Origin: Bifidobacterium ramosum
GTDB lineage: Bacteria > Actinomycetota > Actinomycetes > Actinomycetales > Bifidobacteriaceae
Direction of reading: 5' to 3'
Length of the DNA: 64,000 nucleotides
Assembly (NCBI RefSeq): GCF_009299505.1
Contig: NZ_WBSM01000005.1
Location: forward strand, 124,001 to 188,000
Position 1 is the first letter of the stretch, and the number at the start of each line of letters is the position of its first letter. The position numbers and the translations under genes are program-made. Under the pieces are notes generated by a model. It was not told the DNA's origin. It searched no databases and saw only the letters and a list, made by a program, of their open reading frames with translations. Positions 52,837 through 61,572 of the stretch are shown here, one piece after another.

Positions 52837-53535
52837 ATGGACAAGGCACAACAGGATGCGCTGAAGAAGGCGGCCGGCATCGAGGCCGCCAAGCTGATCA
52901 CGGACGGCATGATCGCTGGTCTCGGCACCGGTTCGACCGTGCGATTCCTCGTGGACGAGCTGGGCCGCCGCGTCAAGGAGGAGGGCCTGCAGTTCACGGG
53001 CGTCACCACCTCCCGCCGCACGCAGGAGCAGGCCGAAGGCTACGGCATCAAGATCGTCGACATCGACGACGTGGACCACATCGACATCACCATCGACGGC
53101 GCGGACGAGGTCGACAAGAACTTCAACGGCATCAAGGGCGGCGGCGCTGCCCTGTTGTGGGAGAAGATCGTGGCGACCAACTCCGACAAGATCGTGTGGA
53201 TCGTGGACGAGTCCAAGGTCGTGGACACCATCGGCAAGTTCCCGCTGCCGGTCGAGGTGATCCCGTTCGGCGCCGGCCACGTCATCAAGAAGTTCGAGGC
53301 GAAGGGCTACAAGCCGACGCTGCGTCTCGATGCCGAGGGCAAGCCGGTGCGCACCGACGAGAACAACTACGTGGTCGACCTGCACCTCGGCCGCATCGAT
53401 CACCCGCAGGATCTGGCCGAGGACCTCATCACCACGGTCGGTGTGGTGGAGCACGGCCTGTTCCTCAACATGGTCGACAAGGTCATCGTCGGCGATCCGA
53501 ACGGCCCGCGCGTCATGACCAACTCCAACAAGTGA
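52837..53535 (+). CDS. rpiA: Ribose-5-phosphate isomerase A
   Basis: Interconverts ribose 5- and ribulose 5-phosphate, following Gnd in the pentose-phosphate route. 232 residues: [19 protein letters not shown] (phosphate loop), [31 protein letters not shown] (catalytic Asp-rich motif) and WIVDESKVV are the RpiA signatures. AAGGAG seven bases before the ATG sets the start. TACACT at 52766-52771 may be its -10. Followed by family A copy A20. Confidence 0.96.
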   Translation: MDKAQQDALKKAAGIEAAKLITDGMIAGLGTGSTVRFLVDELGRRVKEEGLQFTGVTTSRRTQEQAEGYGIKIVDIDDVDHIDITIDGADEVDKNFNGIKGGGAALLWEKIVATNSDKIVWIVDESKVVDTIGKFPLPVEVIPFGAGHVIKKFEAKGYKPTLRLDAEGKPVRTDENNYVVDLHLGRIDHPQDLAEDLITTVGVVEHGLFLNMVDKVIVGDPNGPRVMTNSNK

Positions 53536-53574
53536 GTCTGGGGCGCACGCACGCGCTCTGACCAACCATGCCTC

Positions 53575-53622
53575 AACGGACATACAGCCGATTGCGTACT
53601 GCGAATCGGCTGTATGTCCGTT
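53575..53622 (+). repeat. Family A palindrome, copy A20, likely rpiA terminator
   Basis: Full-length arms 40 bases after the rpiA stop, with the right arm running into TTTTT. The gap 53536-53946 holds this, A21 and one terminator. Confidence 0.9.
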
Positions 53623-53716
53623 TTTGTATATGTGCCGCTGCGAGGGCACCAGGACACTGCCGCACATCCAAACACACGCATGGATCCCCCTTATTTGTTC
53701 CTGACTTTCCCTCCCC

Positions 53717-53780
53717 TCCACCTCAACGGACATACAGCCGATTCCGGTATCCAAATCGGCTGTATGTCCGTTGAGGTGGA
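53717..53780. repeat. Family A palindrome, copy A21 (long arms)
   Basis: Core extended by TCCACCTC/GAGGTGGA. A 50-base stretch of A/G-rich DNA follows. Confidence 0.9.
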
Positions 53781-53880
53781 GGAACGCACGGGAAACGCGT
53801 GCGAGGAACGAACAGGCGGAACGAATGACGAAAACGAACGAGAAGAACGCACAGCACGCGAAAACGGCACGCGAAATGCA

Positions 53881-53919
53881 GAAGACCCCTCGGGACGTTG
53901 CGGTCCACGAGGGGTCTTC
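53881..53919 (-). terminator. Terminator of the bS22-like gene
   Basis: GAAGACCCCTCG and CGAGGGGTCTTC around 15 bases, just past the small gene on the minus strand. Confidence 0.85.
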
Positions 53920-53946
53920 GCGTTGCTCACCGAGTGAGCGAGAAGA

Positions 53947-54036
53947 CTACTTGCGCTGGTGGCGAGTCTTACGCAGCAGTTTGCGGTGCTTCTTCTTGCT
54001 CATCCGCTTGCGGCGCTTCTTGATGACCGAACCCAT
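53947..54036 (-). CDS. bS22-like (AURKAIP1/COX24-type) small ribosomal peptide
   Basis: 29 codons, rich in Lys and Arg: it starts MGSVIKKRRKRMSKKKHRK and ends RKTRHQRK. This is the actinobacterial AURKAIP1/COX24 motif protein found on the small ribosomal subunit (called bS22 in mycobacteria). The gene is easily missed because of its size. GGAGG six bases before the ATG and a strong terminator confirm it as a complete transcription unit. It is a few residues shorter at the C-terminus than the ~33-residue relatives. Confidence 0.92.
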   Translation of the reverse strand: MGSVIKKRRKRMSKKKHRKLLRKTRHQRK

Positions 54037-54170
54037 CTCAGCCTCCGTTCCTAACTAATCGAAAAGTTTGCAACTTGCCCAATAGTACACGCATTCGGGG
54101 ACGAATGGTACCGGCGTTCCGCAACGGACCGCCGCGGCAGGTTCCGTGCACCGTACGTCCGCGCGAACCG

Positions 54171-54821
54171 TCACAACGGGAAGCTCTGGTAGAACCGCTC
54201 CACCGCGGCCTTCGCGCCCGTGACCTGGAACACCGCCGTGTCGTTCTGCCACACCGCGATCGCCTTGGCGTCGTCGTTCGCGTCGACCTTGGCGGTGTAG
54301 CTGCCGGTCGCCTTGCCGGACACCTTGACCGTGCCCGCACCCAGTTCCTCACCGGTGAGCGCGCCGGACAGCGCGGCGTACTGCTTCTTGGCCGAATCGG
54401 CGGTTGACCACTGCGCGACGATCAACGTCACGTCCTTCGCGGAATCGCCGGTGGAATACGTGACCGTGTACTCCTCGAGCGGCGACGCGGTGGTCCACGA
54501 CGTGCTCGCCTCGGCCTTGGTGCGCGCATAGTTGAGCACGCTGTCAGGCATCGCCTTGAGCAGCTCGGTGGCGTCGCTGGGCAGCGCGGTCGCCTTGATG
54601 CTCGGCGTGGTCGGCTCCTCCTCTTCCTTCGACGTCGAGTTCTGGGACGACGTGGTGCCGTTCGTCTGCTGCGTGGACGATCCCGCGCTCTTGTTCAGCG
54701 CCCAGCCGGGCCAGATGAATGCGGACAGCAGCGCCAGAACGATCACCAACGCGGCGGCGACCACGACGGCGATCAGTTTGCCGTGGGACGGTGAAGTGGA
54801 AGACGATTGAGTATTCGACAT
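54171..54821 (-). CDS. Membrane-anchored exported protein of unknown function
   Basis: 216 residues. A short cytoplasmic Ser/Thr-rich start precedes one hydrophobic segment (LIAVVVAAALVIVLALLSAFIW, about 17-38). A Ser/Thr/Glu-rich spacer and a folded outer domain (about 75-216) follow, with YTVTYSTGDSAKDVTLIVAQW and ALSGALTGEELGAGTVKVSGKATGSYTAKV. No family recognised and no Cys lipobox. The start is set before the hydrophobic segment at MSNTQSS; no ribosome site is evident. Divergent from radA over two family B palindromes. Confidence 0.75.
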   Translation of the reverse strand: MSNTQSSSTSPSHGKLIAVVVAAALVIVLALLSAFIWPGWALNKSAGSSTQQTNGTTSSQNSTSKEEEEPTTPSIKATALPSDATELLKAMPDSVLNYARTKAEASTSWTTASPLEEYTVTYSTGDSAKDVTLIVAQWSTADSAKKQYAALSGALTGEELGAGTVKVSGKATGSYTAKVDANDDAKAIAVWQNDTAVFQVTGAKAAVERFYQSFPL

Positions 54822-54885
54822 AGCTGTGATTCTCTCACAGCCGCATGACGCGCGCCGGTCGGACGCGACCGCGACGAACGATCCC

Positions 54886-54945
54886 GCTTCATGTTGAGTT
54901 ACGGTCGTTTTTCGCGGTCGGAACGACCGTAACTCAACATGAAGC
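54886..54945. repeat. Family B palindrome, copy B4
   Basis: Perfect 24-base arms (GCTTCATGTTGAGTTACGGT...) around 12 bases. It sits between divergent genes, upstream of both, so it cannot be a terminator for either. The gap 54822-55157 holds B4 and B5 only. Confidence 0.88.
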
Positions 54946-54953
54946 ATGCGCTG

Positions 54954-55023
54954 TCATTGAGTTACGGTCGTTTCGGACGTGAAAAACGACCGTAACTCAA
55001 CAACAGCGACCGTAACTCAATGA
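54954..55023. repeat. Family B palindrome, copy B5 (compound)
   Basis: TCATTGAGTTACGGTCGTTT pairs with either of two right arms, the nearer AAACGACCGTAACTCAA or the farther CGACCGTAACTCAATGA: a nested or partly duplicated unit. Confidence 0.85.
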
Positions 55024-55157
55024 CAACGCAACAATGGGCGTCGCGTTGATCCACGCGACGGACGCGCGGATGGCGACTTCGCGCGCGGCGACCGCACGCA
55101 CCGGACGCACCGGACGCGCCGGACGAGATGTCGTAAAACCCCGATACCGTCGGCATC

Positions 55158-56654
55158 ATGGCTAAGACGTCGACGCAATACCTGTGCTCAGAATGCGGCT
55201 GGAGCGGCCCGAAATGGTACGGCCGCTGCCCCGAGTGCGGCCAGTGGGGCACCATCGAGGAATTCCGCGAATCCCGCCCATCCGCAGCATCCGCAACCGC
55301 CGGCGGCTCGTCGCGCACCGCAGCGCCCGGCCGCACGTCGCGCACCACGGCCGCCGCGCCCGGCACGATCGCCGACCGCAACGCGGCGCGTCCGATCACG
55401 CAGATCGGCACTGACACGGTCACCCGCATCCCCACCGGATTCGGCGAGTTCGACCGTGTGCTCGGCGGCGGCATCGTCCCCGGTTCGGTCACGTTGATCG
55501 CCGGCGAGCCGGGCGTGGGCAAGTCGACGCTGCTACTGGAGACGGCAGGCAACATCGCGCGCACGGTCGCGGACCACACAGCCACGGCAGGAAACGATCG
55601 CAACACCACGGCAAGCGGCCGCCCCGGCCACAACACCGTCCTCTACATCTCCGGCGAGGAGTCGCTCGCGCAGGTCAAGCTGCGCGCCTCGCGCATCGAC
55701 GCGGTCGAACCGAATCTGCTGCTCGCCTCGACCACCGATCTGGCGACCGTGCTGGGACTCATCGAGCAGGAACGGCCGGCGCTGGCGATCGTCGATTCCG
55801 CGCAGACGATCGTGTCGCAGGACGTCGACGGCATCTCGGGCGGCTCCACGCAGGTGCGCGAGGTGGCGAGCGCGCTCATCGACACGGCGAAAAGCCTGGA
55901 TGTGCCGGTGCTGCTGGTGGGCCATGTGACGAAGGACGGGTCAATCGCCGGCCCGCGCACGTTGGAGCATTTGGTGGACGTGGTCTGCCAGTTCGAGGGC
56001 GACGCGCAGACCGCGCTACGCATGTTGCGCGTGGTGAAGAACCGGTTCGGGCCGACCGACGAGGTGGGCTGTTTCGACATGAGCGGCGAGGGCATCGAGG
56101 AGGTGGCCGATCCGTCCGGTCTGTTTCTGTCGTCGACGGGCGCGGCGGACGCGCGACCGGTGGAGGGCACGTGCGTGACGTTCACGTTGGACGGCCACCG
56201 CAGCCTGCCGATCGAGATCCAGTCGCTGGTGACGAGTTCCGTGCTGCCGACACCGCGCCGCGCGGTCAACGGCGTGGACGCGAACCGCATCGCGATGCTC
56301 ACGGCGGTGCTGTATCGGCATGGCAAGGTGAATCTGCTGGCGAACGATCTGTATGTGTCGACGATCGCGGGCGGGCTGGCGAAGGAGCCGGGCTGCGATC
56401 TGGCGATCGTGGCCGCGTTGGCGAGCGCCGCGAAGGAACGGCCGATCGCGCGGACGACGTGTGCGATCGGCGAGATTTCGCTGACGGGCCAGGTGCGGCC
56501 GGTGCCGCGGCTGGAGTATCGGCTGCGCGAGGCGGCGCGTCTGGGGTTCACCGAGGCCGTGGTGCCGCCGTTGCGCAGGCCCGGGTCGATTCGCGGGCTG
56601 CGGGTGGTCGAGGCGGCGACGCTGCGGGACGCGTTGGATGCATTGGTGAAATGA
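55158..56654 (+). CDS. radA: DNA repair protein RadA (Sms)
   Basis: RecA-like ATPase for branch migration in recombinational repair. 498 residues: a zinc finger (Cys10, Cys13, Cys24, Cys27), Walker A AGEPGVGKSTLLLE near 115, and Walker B LAIVDSAQTI. The RadA-specific VVKNRFGPTDEVGCFDM follows, and then a C-terminal Lon-like domain (LAIVAALASAAKERPI, CAIGEISLTGQVRPV). A ~50-residue Ser/Thr/Ala-rich insert follows the zinc finger. TACCGT lies 7 bases before the ATG and no ribosome site is seen: a probable leaderless start. Confidence 0.96.
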   Translation: MAKTSTQYLCSECGWSGPKWYGRCPECGQWGTIEEFRESRPSAASATAGGSSRTAAPGRTSRTTAAAPGTIADRNAARPITQIGTDTVTRIPTGFGEFDRVLGGGIVPGSVTLIAGEPGVGKSTLLLETAGNIARTVADHTATAGNDRNTTASGRPGHNTVLYISGEESLAQVKLRASRIDAVEPNLLLASTTDLATVLGLIEQERPALAIVDSAQTIVSQDVDGISGGSTQVREVASALIDTAKSLDVPVLLVGHVTKDGSIAGPRTLEHLVDVVCQFEGDAQTALRMLRVVKNRFGPTDEVGCFDMSGEGIEEVADPSGLFLSSTGAADARPVEGTCVTFTLDGHRSLPIEIQSLVTSSVLPTPRRAVNGVDANRIAMLTAVLYRHGKVNLLANDLYVSTIAGGLAKEPGCDLAIVAALASAAKERPIARTTCAIGEISLTGQVRPVPRLEYRLREAARLGFTEAVVPPLRRPGSIRGLRVVEAATLRDALDALVK

Positions 56655-56780
56655 CGTACCGGTGCGGTGACGCGCTGACGGAGCGACGGGATGGCGCGGC
56701 TCACGGCCGGTGCGGCGGCGGATGCGCCCATGCCAGGCTTTAGGATGGACGGATACAGTTAAGACGATCGACTCTCCCTG

Positions 56781-56834
56781 TGTAACGGACATACAGCCGA
56801 TCGGACGGGCAGAATCGACTGTATGTCCGTTACA
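56781..56834. repeat. Family A palindrome, copy A22
   Basis: TGTAACGGACATACAGCCGAT with right arm ATCGACTGTATGTCCGTTACA (one G to A mismatch), just before the ribosome site of the next gene. Confidence 0.88.
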
Positions 56835-56857
56835 GGAATGATGCGAAAGGAGCGACG

Positions 56858-58375
56858 ATGACCGGCGGCGAGTTAACAGACGACGATTTCATTCCTTGGG
56901 CGGCGGCGTATTCGCAGCGCACGAACCGGTCGCTGGCCGGGGCCCGGCTGGCGATCGCCGCGCCGGACACGCGCCCGGACGCCGTGGCCGCGGCGCAACA
57001 GTGGGGCATGACCGTGGAGGATGCGGCCACGACGGCGGCCGACGGTGACGGCAACGCGGCGACCGACGGCCCAGCCGACCCGTTCCGCTGCGACGGCACG
57101 GTGTCGATCGACGCGATTCCCGACATGCGGCAGGCCACAGGTTTCGAGGCGATGGCCTATGCCGAGGAGCATATGCCGGTGCTGCGCGACGTGCTGGACG
57201 AGCTGCGCGCCGACGGCGTGGACTTCACCGGTGTGCGCATCGCCGCCTGCCTGATCCTGGAGCCGAAGACCGCGATCCTGCTGCGCAAGCTCAAGGCGGC
57301 CGGCGCGATCGTGGGCGTGTACTGCGGCCCTGATTCGACCGATCCGCGCGTGGCTGAACAGTTGCGCCGCGAGGGCGTCGTCGTGGAGTCGAGCCGCGAC
57401 TGGACGCCGGAGCAGGCGCATGAGGCGGCGTTGCGACTGCTGGACACGGTGCAGCCGGACATCATCATCGACGACGGCGCCAGCTTCGCGCGTCTCGCGT
57501 CGCTGGAACGGCCGGAGCTGGCCGCACGGCTGATCGGCGTGGCCGAGGAGACGACGAGCGGCGTGCGCGCGTTCGCCGGCATGGAGGCCGCCGGCGCGCT
57601 CACGTATCCGGTGGTCGCGGTGAACGACAGCGTATTGAAGACCGGTTTCGACAACGCGCACGGCACCGGCGAGACCTGCGTAACGACGATGCAGCGGATC
57701 CTTGGCGCGGATGCGTTCGCCGGCACCGCGGTCACGGTGATCGGCTACGGTCCGGTCGGTCGCGGTTTCGCGCGGCGCGTGCGTGCGCTCGGCGCGCAGG
57801 TGACGGTCTGCGACATCGATCCGGTGGCGTCGCTCAAGGCGGTGTTCGACGGTTTCGCCGCGCGCGACATCGACGACGCGCTGCCGACGGCCGACATCGT
57901 GATTTCGGCGACCGGCGTGCGGCACACGGTCACCGTCGACCATATGCGGCTGATGCGCGCCGGCACGGTGCTGGCCGTGATCGGCGGCATCGCGAACGAA
58001 ATCGCGCTGGACGACGTGCCCGACTTCACACCGGAGGTCAACCGCGATCTGGTCGAACTGCATGTGCCGGACGGTCCGACGATCACGCTGATCGCGGACG
58101 GCGACGGCGTGAACTATACGGTCGGCGGCGGCAATCCGATCGAGATCATGGACCTGAGCTTCGCCGTGCAGGCGAGCGCGGTCGCGTATCTGCTGCGGTC
58201 GCGCGGCACGCTGCCGCACCGCCTGATCCGGCTCGACGCCGAGACCGACCGTCGCATCGCCGCAGCCGCGCTGCGGGCGCGCGGCTATCGGGCCAGTCAT
58301 GCCGTGGCCGACAACGGCTACGACTGGACGCTGACACGATTCGCGGAGCACGCGCGCGCCGCGGAACGGCAGTAG
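56858..58375 (+). CDS. Divergent S-adenosylhomocysteine-hydrolase-like protein
   Basis: 505 residues with the SAHH fold order. Retained residues: Asp205/206 (DIIIDDGASF), Glu230/231 (GVAEETTSGV), and Lys261/Asp265/Asn266 (VNDSVLKTGFDN), matching the catalytic K-D-N. The NAD loop VIGYGPVGRGF is also present. Three histidines of true SAHH are replaced: the one in CLHM is Ile133, the one in IGHFDNEI is Gly377, and the one in GHPSFVM is Asn426. About 75 extra N-terminal residues precede the conserved part. The chemistry is probably kept while the nucleoside recognised differs. AAGGAG before the ATG. Followed by an amidohydrolase gene (88 bases) and a cupin. Confidence 0.85.
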   Translation: MTGGELTDDDFIPWAAAYSQRTNRSLAGARLAIAAPDTRPDAVAAAQQWGMTVEDAATTAADGDGNAATDGPADPFRCDGTVSIDAIPDMRQATGFEAMAYAEEHMPVLRDVLDELRADGVDFTGVRIAACLILEPKTAILLRKLKAAGAIVGVYCGPDSTDPRVAEQLRREGVVVESSRDWTPEQAHEAALRLLDTVQPDIIIDDGASFARLASLERPELAARLIGVAEETTSGVRAFAGMEAAGALTYPVVAVNDSVLKTGFDNAHGTGETCVTTMQRILGADAFAGTAVTVIGYGPVGRGFARRVRALGAQVTVCDIDPVASLKAVFDGFAARDIDDALPTADIVISATGVRHTVTVDHMRLMRAGTVLAVIGGIANEIALDDVPDFTPEVNRDLVELHVPDGPTITLIADGDGVNYTVGGGNPIEIMDLSFAVQASAVAYLLRSRGTLPHRLIRLDAETDRRIAAAALRARGYRASHAVADNGYDWTLTRFAEHARAAERQ

Positions 58376-58462
58376 CGTCACCCGAACATCCAAACGTCAT
58401 CCGCCGGCCGACTGCCGGCGCACCGCGCATCGAACCCGTACGACACCCCGTAAGGAGACCCC

Positions 58463-59854
58463 ATGAACACACCGAACACACACGACTGGGACACCGTCGT
58501 CGGCGATCCCGAACTCGTCGACGAGGTGACGCTGTATTCCGCACGGCTCGTGATCCCCGTGACCGGGCCGGTGATCATCGACGGCGCGGTGGCCGTGCAC
58601 GGCGACCGCGTCATGCACGTCGGCAAACGCCGGTGGGTGCTGGACGCGCTCAAGCAGGAGACGACAGCGCATGCGACGATCACCGAACGGCACTGGGACG
58701 GCGTCCTCACGCCGGGCCTCATCAACGCGCACACGCATTTGCAGTACACCGGTATGGCCGAGGTCGGCCGCGGCACGTACGACCGCTTCCGCGCGTGGGA
58801 GCTCGCATTCAACAAGGTGTACGCGGTGGCCAAGGAGGAGCAGCCGTGGAAGCGTTGGGCCGAGGACGGCGCGCGGCAGATGGTCGAGTCGGGCACCACG
58901 GCGGCGGCCGACATCGTGACCGATCTGGACGCGGCCGGCGCGCTCGCCTCGCAGGGCATGCACGGCATCGCGTACTGGGAGGTCATGGGCTGGCACAACG
59001 ACGAATGGCTGGAGAAGGGCCGCACCGAACTGAGCCGCCAGCTGCGCACGATGAGCGAGGAGCGGCTGCCGAACCTCGGCATCAGCCCGCACGCGCCGTA
59101 CACGCTGGAGTCCGAGCCATTCGTGGACCTGCCGGACATCGCGCGGCGGCTCAACATGCGACTGCACATCCATCTGGCGGAGACGCCGCTCGAAGCCGGC
59201 ACGTATCCGCCGGTGCTCACCACGTATTCGGCGGCCGACTGGCGCGACCGCGACTGGGTGAGCTACAAGCAGCTCAAGGAGGTCGGCAAGGGCGCGTCGG
59301 CGATCCAGTTCGTCGACCAGCTCGGCTCGCTCGGCCCGGACGTGCACATCGCGCACGGCGTGTGGGCCGACAAGGAGGACCGTCGCATCCTGCGCCAGCG
59401 CGGCGTCGGCGTGGCGCTGTGCCCGAGGTCGAACCGCATCACGAACACCGGCAAGGACGCGCCGATCCGCGAATATCTCGAGGAAGGCAACCTCGTGGCC
59501 GTCGGTACGGATTCGCTGTCGAGCACGCCGAGCCTCGACCTGCTCGACGACGTGTCGATGCTCTACGATCTGGCGCGCGAACAGGGCTACGCGAACGACG
59601 ACCTGACGCACCGTCTGATCCGCATGATGACGCTGGGCGGCGCGGAGTCGATGGGCATGCACGTCGGCGTGAACCGCATCGGCCAGATCAACGCGGGCGC
59701 GTTGGCCGACCTCGCGTTCTTCGACATCCCGGTGGACACGACCTCGCCGGCCGGCATCGAGACCACGCTGGAGACGCTCGTTCGCCACGGCGCCGGCACC
59801 AACCGCGCCACGGTGATCGCCGGCCGTGTGGCCTACAACGACGGCGCGTTCTAG
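58463..59854 (+). CDS. Amidohydrolase, TRZ/ATZ (deaminase) type
   Basis: 463-residue metal-dependent amidohydrolase. Metal and catalytic residues are all present: His90 and His92 (PGLINAHTHLQ), His237 and Glu240 (HIHLAETPLE), His298 (VHIAHGVWADKE), and Asp350 (AVGTDSLSSTPSLD), with GISPHAPYT near 210. This is the set used by SAH/MTA/adenosine-type deaminases and relatives. The substrate is not fixed by sequence; the adjacent SAHH homologue suggests a thio-nucleoside. AAGGAG before the ATG sets the start. Confidence 0.87.
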   Translation: MNTPNTHDWDTVVGDPELVDEVTLYSARLVIPVTGPVIIDGAVAVHGDRVMHVGKRRWVLDALKQETTAHATITERHWDGVLTPGLINAHTHLQYTGMAEVGRGTYDRFRAWELAFNKVYAVAKEEQPWKRWAEDGARQMVESGTTAAADIVTDLDAAGALASQGMHGIAYWEVMGWHNDEWLEKGRTELSRQLRTMSEERLPNLGISPHAPYTLESEPFVDLPDIARRLNMRLHIHLAETPLEAGTYPPVLTTYSAADWRDRDWVSYKQLKEVGKGASAIQFVDQLGSLGPDVHIAHGVWADKEDRRILRQRGVGVALCPRSNRITNTGKDAPIREYLEEGNLVAVGTDSLSSTPSLDLLDDVSMLYDLAREQGYANDDLTHRLIRMMTLGGAESMGMHVGVNRIGQINAGALADLAFFDIPVDTTSPAGIETTLETLVRHGAGTNRATVIAGRVAYNDGAF

Positions 59855-59925
59855 GCCGCATCATCCCGTCACGTGCGATCGTCACGCGGCATCGCACAGC
59901 ACACTCCACGCAGAAAGGCACCGAC

Positions 59926-60429
59926 ATGAGCATCGCATTGGACGACATGAGCCCCTACGCCCGGTCCGTCGTGGACCGACTGGGCCTGGAGGCCCATCCC
60001 GAGGGCGGCTGGTACACGCGCGACTGGCAGAGCCCGCGCGACGACGCCGCGAGCGGCCGGCCGCTGGCGTCGCTGATCTACTTCCTGCTGCCGCAGGGCG
60101 ACGCAAGCGCCTGGCACAAGGTCGACGCGGACGAGCTGTGGCTGTGGCACGGCCCGGCGACCGTCACGCTGGAGCTCGGCGGCAGCGGCGACGCGCCGGC
60201 GGCCGACGACGGCAAGCGCACGCGGATCGTGCTGGGCGCCGGCGTCGCGGACGCCGCGCAGACCGCAACCGTCGCCGCCGCATCAGACAACGACGATGAC
60301 GCGCCGATCTGTGGCCATGCGGTCGTGCCGGCCGGCGTCTGGCAGCGCACGGTGCCGGGGACCGGCGACGCGCTGGTGTCCTGCGTCGTCAGCCCGGGAT
60401 TCGTGTTCGAGGGGTTCACGCTCGAATAA
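59926..60429 (+). CDS. Cupin DUF985-family protein
   Basis: 167 residues forming a single cupin: LEAHPEGGWYTRDWQS near residue 22, SLIYFLLPQGDASAWHKVDADELWLWHGP (metal-binding-type motif, near 47), and VVPAGVWQRTVP...CVVSPGFVFEGF at the end. The DUF985 family has no settled enzymatic role. A stretch of about 25 Ala/Asp-rich residues is inserted in the middle. GAAAGG lies about 10 bases before the ATG. Third gene after the SAHH homologue and amidohydrolase, 71 bases downstream, so probably part of the same pathway. Confidence 0.82.
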   Translation: MSIALDDMSPYARSVVDRLGLEAHPEGGWYTRDWQSPRDDAASGRPLASLIYFLLPQGDASAWHKVDADELWLWHGPATVTLELGGSGDAPAADDGKRTRIVLGAGVADAAQTATVAAASDNDDDAPICGHAVVPAGVWQRTVPGTGDALVSCVVSPGFVFEGFTLE

Positions 60430-60591
60430 CGCGTTATAACCAACCGCGATAGCGAATCGCAGACGGACGGCACCGTCCGTAACGCGGTTCGTCTAGAATT
60501 GGCGCGCATGCGCCAAACACGACGTTCCGTCCAACGGACGTCCATCGTGCATCAGTGCGCAGCATCCAAAGGAAAAGAGAGGCAATCCATC

Positions 60592-61467
60592 ATGTTCAAC
60601 ATCAAGCAAGGCTTCGTCCGCGCGGCCGTCGCGACCGTCAGCGTCGTCGCCCTGGCCTTCTCCGCGGCCTGCGGCACCACCCAGTCCGCCAACAACGCGT
60701 CCGACGACAAGTCCGCCGACTCGAGCGACATCACGCAGCAGACCGTCACCCCGGGCAAGCTCACCATCGCGACCGGCGAACCGGCCTATGAGCCGTGGGT
60801 CATGAACGACAAGCCGGAGTCCGGCGAGGGCTACGAGGCCGCCGTGGCCTACGACGTGGCCGAGAAGCTCGGCTTCAAGAAGAGCGACGTCGTGTGGGTG
60901 CGCACCACCTTCGACTCGGCCATCGCGCCGGGCGCCAAGGACTGGGATATGAACATCCAGCAGTTCGGCATCACCGACACCCGTAAGAAGGCCGTCGACT
61001 TCTCGTCGAGCTACTACAACGACAGCCAGGCCGTCATCGTCAAGAAGGACGGCAAGTTTGCGAACGCCAAGTCCCTGGCCGATCTCAAGGACGCCACCAT
61101 CGGCGTGATGGTCGGCACGCTGGCCTACGACTACGTCAAGAAGTCCATCAAGGAGGACATCCAGACGTTCAACGACGACGCCGCCCTCGCGCAGGCGCTC
61201 GACGCCGGCCAGATCGACGCGCTCGTCACCAGCACCGTCGAATGCGTGTACATGGTCCAGTCCGAGCAGGTCAAGAACGGCGTCGTGCTCGGCCGCATCG
61301 CCGGTTCCGAAGACAAGAACGGCATGGGCATCGTGCTGCCGAAGGACTCCAAGCTCACCGCCGCGACCACCAAGGCCGTGGACGCGCTGAAGGCCGACGG
61401 CACGCTCAAGCAGCTGCAGGACAAGTGGCTGGCCGAGTACACCACCGACCTGACCGAGCTCAAGTAA
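60592..61467 (+). CDS. ABC transporter substrate-binding lipoprotein, amino-acid type
   Basis: 291 residues with signal peptide and lipobox (VVALAFSAACGTT, lipidated Cys near residue 24), then the periplasmic-binding type 3 fold: LTIATGEPAYEPWVMN, TFDSAIAPGAKDWDMNIQQFGITDTRKKAVDFSSSYY and AQALDAGQIDALVTS. It resembles receptors for polar amino acids or related solutes. ATG 60592 gives a proper signal peptide and follows AGAGAGG. TAGAAT near 60494 is a possible -10. First of a three-gene transporter operon. Confidence 0.92.
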   Translation: MFNIKQGFVRAAVATVSVVALAFSAACGTTQSANNASDDKSADSSDITQQTVTPGKLTIATGEPAYEPWVMNDKPESGEGYEAAVAYDVAEKLGFKKSDVVWVRTTFDSAIAPGAKDWDMNIQQFGITDTRKKAVDFSSSYYNDSQAVIVKKDGKFANAKSLADLKDATIGVMVGTLAYDYVKKSIKEDIQTFNDDAALAQALDAGQIDALVTSTVECVYMVQSEQVKNGVVLGRIAGSEDKNGMGIVLPKDSKLTAATTKAVDALKADGTLKQLQDKWLAEYTTDLTELK

Positions 61468-61572
61468 CCCATCCCAGTGGCCTGTCTCGCCGCCGACCGC
61501 GGCAGGGCAGGCCACTGTCCGTATCAGCAATCCCATCCATTCCAAGCAGTTCCCAGGAAGCGAGCGCCGCAG

